A stretch of 9,055 nucleotides of DNA. Origin: an uncultured Oscillospiraceae bacterium (GTDB lineage: Bacteria > Bacillota > Clostridia > Oscillospirales > Acutalibacteraceae). Made by a program: the position numbers and the translations under genes. Positions 5,844-9,055 of this stretch are shown here, piece by piece. Below the pieces are notes generated by a model. It saw nothing but the letters and a program-made list of their open reading frames with translations. It was not told the origin of the DNA and searched no databases. Position 1 is the first letter of the stretch, and each line of letters opens with the position of its first letter. Location: positions 1 through 9,055 of the forward strand of contig USHL01000042.1 in assembly GCA_900554525.1 (NCBI GenBank), read 5' to 3'.

Positions 5844-7325
5844 TCACAGAGTTACGCCGTCCTTGAATATGGCAAGCGCGCTGCGGTCAAGCTTTTCTGA
5901 TTTTGCGGTCAGCTCTCCCGAAGCGAGCTTCAGGATATACCCGTAAAATTCGTCGGAAAGCTCCGTAAGGGACCTGCCGTCCAGCAGCCTGCCGGCGTCG
6001 AAGTCTATCCAGCCCGTCTTTCTTCGGAAAAGCCCGCTGTTGCTGGAAATCTTGACCGTCGGCACCGGACAGCCGAAGGGCGTGCCGCGTCCGGTTGTAA
6101 AGAATACGGCCTGAGCGCCCGAGGCGGCCAGCGCGCAGGAGGCCACAAGGTCGTTGCCCGGCGCGTTTAAAAGCGAGAGTCCCCGGCAGGAAATCGGCTC
6201 GGCATAGCGGAGCACATCCTCGACGGGAGCCGTTCCGCCCTTTTGGATACATCCCAGAGACTTTTCCTCAAGCGTAGTAATACCGCCCTCCTTGTTTCCC
6301 GGGGAGGGGTTTTCGTCGATTTTTTCACCGTAGCGCATAAAATATTTTTTGAAATCGTTGATAAGCGATACGGTTTTGCGGAAGATTTCCTCTGTGCGGC
6401 AGCGGCTCATCAGTATGGTTTCGGCGCCGAACATTTCGGGGACCTCGGTAAGAAGCGCCGAGCCTCCCTCAGAGATGATTCGGTCGCAGACAGCGCCGAG
6501 CAGAGGGTTGGCGGTAAGACCCGAAAAACCGTCCGAGCCGCCGCATTTAAGCCCTATTACAAGCTTATCGGTACCGCATTCCTCCCGCACAAAGCCTTCG
6601 GCATAGCCGCAAAGCTCCTTTACAAGCGCCGTTCCCTCGGAAATTTCGTCCTCTGCTTCCTGACACTCTAAAAATTTCACACGCCGTGGGTCGTATTCAC
6701 CGAGATATTTTTTCAGCTCGCCGATATTTCCGTTTTCACAGCCGAGACCGACTGCCAGCACGGCGCCGGCGTTGGGGTGGCGTATCAGCCCGCAGAGGAA
6801 TTTCAGTGTCATTTCAAGGTCGCCGCCGAGCTGTGAACAGCCGTATGGATGAGTAAAGGCGTATATACCGTCGATATTGCCGCCGAGATATTTCTGCGAG
6901 CCTGCTTCGATTTCACGTACTGTGGAATTTATACATCCGACCGTCGGTATTATCCAGACCTCGTTGCGTATACCGACCCTGCCGTCCGGGCGGCGGTAGC
7001 CCATAAATACGCCGGGCTCGCTTTTAACGGGCTCCTTAAAATCAGGACGGTATTCATAGTCGAGCAGTCCCTCAAGGTTCGAACGCAGATTGTGCGAGTG
7101 AATGTGCTCGCCCGCCTTTATCTCCGCTTTGGCGTGTCCTATCGGAAAACCGTATTTTATTATGTGCTCGCCCGCACGTATGTCCCGCACGGCGGTTTTG
7201 TGACCTGCGGGTATGTCTGTGAGCAGTGTGAGTGAGCTTCCGTTTATTTCGACCGTTTCGCCGCGCCTGAGAGTCTCTGCGGCAACGGCCGCGTTGTCTT
7301 TGGGATTTATCAGAATGGTTTTCAT
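5844..7325 (-). CDS. uxaA: Altronate dehydratase (UxaA)
   Basis: Removes water from D-altronate to give 2-keto-3-deoxy-D-gluconate, the second step after UxaB in galacturonate breakdown. At 493 residues it is full length and carries both parts of the family. An N-terminal SAF domain (about 1-85) has GHKTAVRDI at 41-49 and GEHIHSHNL at 72-80. The large UxaA catalytic domain starts at about 107 with FMGYRRPDGRVGIRNEVW and contains THPYGCSQLGGD at 158-169, GLGCENGN at 193-200, GLKCGGSDGFSG at 258-269 and TGRGTPFGCPVPTVKIS at 411-427. The conserved cysteines and histidines fit the iron dependence known for the family. The start at 7325 is set by GGAGGAG a few nt upstream. It lies 167 bp after the uxaB stop on the same strand and is probably cotranscribed with it. 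A related sugar-acid dehydratase (such as galactarate dehydratase) is possible but less likely beside uxaB. Confidence 0.94.
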   Translation of the reverse strand: MKTILINPKDNAAVAAETLRRGETVEINGSSLTLLTDIPAGHKTAVRDIRAGEHIIKYGFPIGHAKAEIKAGEHIHSHNLRSNLEGLLDYEYRPDFKEPVKSEPGVFMGYRRPDGRVGIRNEVWIIPTVGCINSTVREIEAGSQKYLGGNIDGIYAFTHPYGCSQLGGDLEMTLKFLCGLIRHPNAGAVLAVGLGCENGNIGELKKYLGEYDPRRVKFLECQEAEDEISEGTALVKELCGYAEGFVREECGTDKLVIGLKCGGSDGFSGLTANPLLGAVCDRIISEGGSALLTEVPEMFGAETILMSRCRTEEIFRKTVSLINDFKKYFMRYGEKIDENPSPGNKEGGITTLEEKSLGCIQKGGTAPVEDVLRYAEPISCRGLSLLNAPGNDLVASCALAASGAQAVFFTTGRGTPFGCPVPTVKISSNSGLFRRKTGWIDFDAGRLLDGRSLTELSDEFYGYILKLASGELTAKSEKLDRSALAIFKDGVTL

Positions 7326-7492
7326 TATGCTCCTCCGAGGCTCTTGCTGCTGATTTTAAGCTTTAAAGAGAGTCTTTGCATATAAATTTTATTATCGCCG
7401 TACCGTTTATGCTGTACCGCGGCTTTGCTGTGTGAAGGCCGTGTATCCCGATACGGCGCGCCGTGAAATATAAACGCAGTTTTTCGGCGGAT
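7326..7492 (-). other. uxaB-uxaA intercistronic gap with potential RNA hairpins
   Basis: No convincing gene is seen in this 167-bp gap. It contains a perfect 12-nt palindrome ACGGCGCGCCGT (7453-7464), a short GTATC-CC-GATAC inverted repeat (7443-7454), and a bulged stem at 7397-7423 with GCCGTAC opposite a GTACCGCGGC arm. None is followed by a U tract, so these look like message-stabilising or spacer structures and not terminators. Confidence 0.35.
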
Positions 7493-8956
7493 TTACCCTT
7501 TCAGCACTTTTGCAACCGCGGCGGCAGGGTCGGCGCGCAGTTCGCTGAGCTGTCGGCTTACCGTTTCGGCAAGTCCCTGATATTCAGTCAGGTCCTCGCC
7601 CCAGAAGTCCTTGTCAGAAAGAAAGAGCCTTATAAATTCATCGGCATTTTTGCCGGAATTGTTTCTGAAAAATTCCAGCACCTCGGCGTCATCGCGGACA
7701 GTATATTCCCTGCCGTCGGCGCGTACGGCATGCAGACCGTCCTCCTGTAAGTCTGAGGAGGAATAAAAGGCGGCGAGAGCGGCCAGGGAAAAGCTCATCA
7801 GCCTCGGCAGTTTTTGCTCCGAGGCATAATAATCCCTGAAAGAGGGCAGTACGCGGGCTTTCCATTTAGAGACCGAATTGAGCGAGATTGAAAGCAGGGA
7901 ATGGTCTATGAACGGATTGTCGAAGCGCTCGAATACCGATTCGGCAAAGGCGCTCACCTCATCGGGCGGAAGCTTTACCTGCGGCGCGATTTCTTCCCGT
8001 ACTACGCGGCGGATAAACTGCCCTAAAAGCGGATCGTTCATACAGTCGCGCACTATGTCCAGTCCGCAGAGCCAGCCGGCGAGCACCGATGCGGTATGCG
8101 CCCCGTTGAGCACCCTCACCTTGCGGTCGCGGTAGGGCGTAAGGTCGCGGGTAAAGACTACGGGCAGACCCGCTTTGTCAAGCGGCAGTTCGGCGCTTAT
8201 ATCCTTTTCGCTTTCGATGACCCAGAGGGCGAAAGGCTCGCCGACGTCGAGCAGACGGTCGGTATAACCGAGCGCGCGGCAGAGCTCTTCCGCTTCGGCC
8301 TTAGGATATCCGGTTACGATGCGGTCCACAAGAGTGCTGCAAAAAACGCAGGAGCTTTCCAGCCATTCTCTGAAGCCGGAGGGCAGCCCCCAAACGCCGC
8401 AAAGTGAAAAAACGCACTCCTTTAATTTGCCGCCGTTGTTTTCTATAAGCTCGACCGGAAGAATTATGACCCCTTTATCACAGGCGCCGTCAAAGGTTTT
8501 GTACCTTTCGTACAGCCATTTTGTCAGCTTGCCGGGATAGGTGGAGGGCAGACCCTCAAAGCTGTCGGAGGGGTCGAACACTATGCCGGCCTCGGTGGTG
8601 TTGGAGACTATAAAGCGTATATCCTTTTCCTGCGCCAGCCCGAAGAAGCGGTCGGTATCCTCGGCGCAGCCGAGTACCTCCGAGACTGAGGTCACTATGC
8701 GCACCTCGTTTACCTTTCTGCCGTTTTCTCGGCCGCGCAGTATTACGGTATACAGGTTATCCTGCTCGCGGAAGGCGTCGAGACTGCCGAACGGTATCGG
8801 CTTGACAATGGCTGCAGAGCCGTTAAATACTTGTTTTTCATTGGCGATGTCTATCATATAATCAACAAATGCGCGCAGGAAATTGCCTTCTCCGAACTGA
8901 AGCACCCTGAGCGGTCTTTCGGTTCGGCGGGGAGCGGCTTCGGTGATATTTTTCAT
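7493..8956 (-). CDS. uxaB: Tagaturonate reductase (altronate oxidoreductase, UxaB)
   Basis: Reduces D-tagaturonate to D-altronate with NADH in the galacturonate branch of hexuronate catabolism. The 487-residue protein has the layout of the long-chain mannitol dehydrogenase family. An N-terminal Rossmann region includes LQFGEGNFLRAF at 19-30 and FIVSNTTEAGI at 115-125, then VDRIVTGYP at 210-218. The catalytic signature is at 279-287, where Lys279, Asn284 and His287 match the K-x4-N-x2-H pattern of the family. A helical C-terminal domain follows, with FDNPFIDHSLLSISLNSVSKW at 345-365. The opening GEGNFLRAFVDYM is typical of UxaB, as opposed to the fructuronate reductase UxuB. CTCCTTT on the plus strand (8965-8971) is its Shine-Dalgarno site, 8 nt before the ATG. 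It is the first gene of the uxaB-uxaA operon, with its own promoter at 8992-9019. Confidence 0.94.
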   Translation of the reverse strand: MKNITEAAPRRTERPLRVLQFGEGNFLRAFVDYMIDIANEKQVFNGSAAIVKPIPFGSLDAFREQDNLYTVILRGRENGRKVNEVRIVTSVSEVLGCAEDTDRFFGLAQEKDIRFIVSNTTEAGIVFDPSDSFEGLPSTYPGKLTKWLYERYKTFDGACDKGVIILPVELIENNGGKLKECVFSLCGVWGLPSGFREWLESSCVFCSTLVDRIVTGYPKAEAEELCRALGYTDRLLDVGEPFALWVIESEKDISAELPLDKAGLPVVFTRDLTPYRDRKVRVLNGAHTASVLAGWLCGLDIVRDCMNDPLLGQFIRRVVREEIAPQVKLPPDEVSAFAESVFERFDNPFIDHSLLSISLNSVSKWKARVLPSFRDYYASEQKLPRLMSFSLAALAAFYSSSDLQEDGLHAVRADGREYTVRDDAEVLEFFRNNSGKNADEFIRLFLSDKDFWGEDLTEYQGLAETVSRQLSELRADPAAAVAKVLKG

Positions 8957-8972
8957 ACATTACTCTCCTTTG

Positions 8973-8986
8973 TGTAAATACTTACA
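8973..8986. promoter_or_regulatory. Palindromic operator candidate in the uxaB leader
   Basis: TGTAAATACTTACA (minus strand TGTAAGTATTTACA) has perfect 5-bp arms TGTAA/TTACA around a 4-nt centre. It lies just downstream of the -10 at the expected start of transcription, where a bound repressor would block initiation. Its 14-bp length and TGTAA...TTACA arms resemble LacI- or GntR-type sites, but it lacks the central CG of a catabolite-repression cre site. The regulator is not in the window. Confidence 0.55.
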
Positions 8987-8991
8987 TTATC

Positions 8992-9019
8992 ATTATAAAA
9001 AATATGCGCGAAAAGTCAA
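8992..9019 (-). promoter_or_regulatory. Sigma-A-type promoter of uxaB-uxaA
   Basis: On the minus strand TTGACT (plus 9014-9019) and a perfect TATAAT (plus 8992-8997) are 16 bp apart. Transcription should begin near 8985, giving a leader of about 30 nt before the uxaB ATG. Confidence 0.85.
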
Positions 9020-9026
9020 TAGGGTA

Positions 9027-9054
9027 TTGCAAAAAAATCTGTTTTATGTATAAT
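9027..9054 (+). promoter_or_regulatory. Possible divergent promoter pointing off the right edge
   Basis: TTGCAA (9027-9032) and a perfect TATAAT (9049-9054) are 16 bp apart on the plus strand. It lies back to back with the uxaB promoter, so a divergently transcribed gene may begin just outside the window. The -35 is poor and the DNA is AT-rich, so this could be chance. Confidence 0.35.
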
Positions 9055-9055
9055 T

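Noticed and set aside
6243..6671. 142-codon plus-strand open frame inside uxaA
   Set aside because: It lies opposite conserved UxaA motifs and its translation shows no family features, so it is a coding shadow.
7327..7383. 18-codon minus-strand frame ending on the uxaA start (TAATG overlap)
   Set aside because: It has no clear Shine-Dalgarno site and its sequence is unremarkable. The end overlap follows simply from the ribosome-binding region of uxaA.
8973..8986. CcpA cre site reading of the palindrome
   Set aside because: Length and arms are similar but the invariant central CG is replaced by TA.
1..9055. Horizontal transfer inferred from base composition
   Set aside because: araC and the intergenic regions look AT-rich and uxaB looks GC-rich, but the activator gene is also GC-rich in places, so there is no clean boundary. 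No mobile element or attachment repeat was found.

Overview
The window looks like part of the chromosome of an anaerobic, Clostridia-type Firmicute, possibly a gut Oscillospiraceae/Ruminococcaceae relative. The evidence is strong AAAGGAG-type Shine-Dalgarno sites, sigma-A-like promoters, a corrinoid methyl-transfer gene set, and hexuronate genes of the UxaB/UxaA type. The lineage is inferred from gene content and not proven. No rRNA, tRNA, CRISPR array, insertion sequence or phage gene was seen.

Left block (1-5769): a compact corrinoid-dependent methyltransferase locus arranged around a divergent promoter region (3508-3758). Leftward from that region run an iron-sulfur/ASKHA ATPase of the corrinoid-activator (RACo/RamA) type (3507-2035), a complete URO-D-superfamily methyltransferase with the MtaA-type zinc ligands His-X-Cys...Cys (1951-941), and a second, larger URO-D-family protein cut by the window edge (880-1). 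Rightward run an AraC regulator with an N-terminal PocR-type sensor domain (3759-4907) and a MtaC/MtbC-like corrinoid protein (4937-5572). Together they give a carrier, two methyltransferase-type proteins, a reductive activator and a dedicated regulator. Neither a classical MtaB or MttB substrate methyltransferase nor a pterin-binding methyltransferase is visible. The two URO-D proteins are therefore the candidates for methyl donor-side and acceptor-side enzymes, and the substrate is unknown.

Right block (5844-9055): a leftward uxaB-uxaA operon for hexuronate catabolism (tagaturonate to altronate to 2-keto-3-deoxygluconate). It has a near-consensus promoter and a perfect 14-bp palindrome at the expected transcription start. 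A strong 13-bp hairpin terminator (5738-5769) separates the two convergent blocks. A weaker promoter-like pair at the far right edge points rightward toward a gene outside the window.

The neighbourhood is suggestive: pectin supplies both galacturonate (uxaB/uxaA substrate after isomerisation) and methyl groups (methanol from methyl esters), so the two blocks could serve one food source. This is inference from adjacency only. Short repeats of TATAACAAA recur in three intergenic gaps of the methyltransferase locus and are a possible shared control element.
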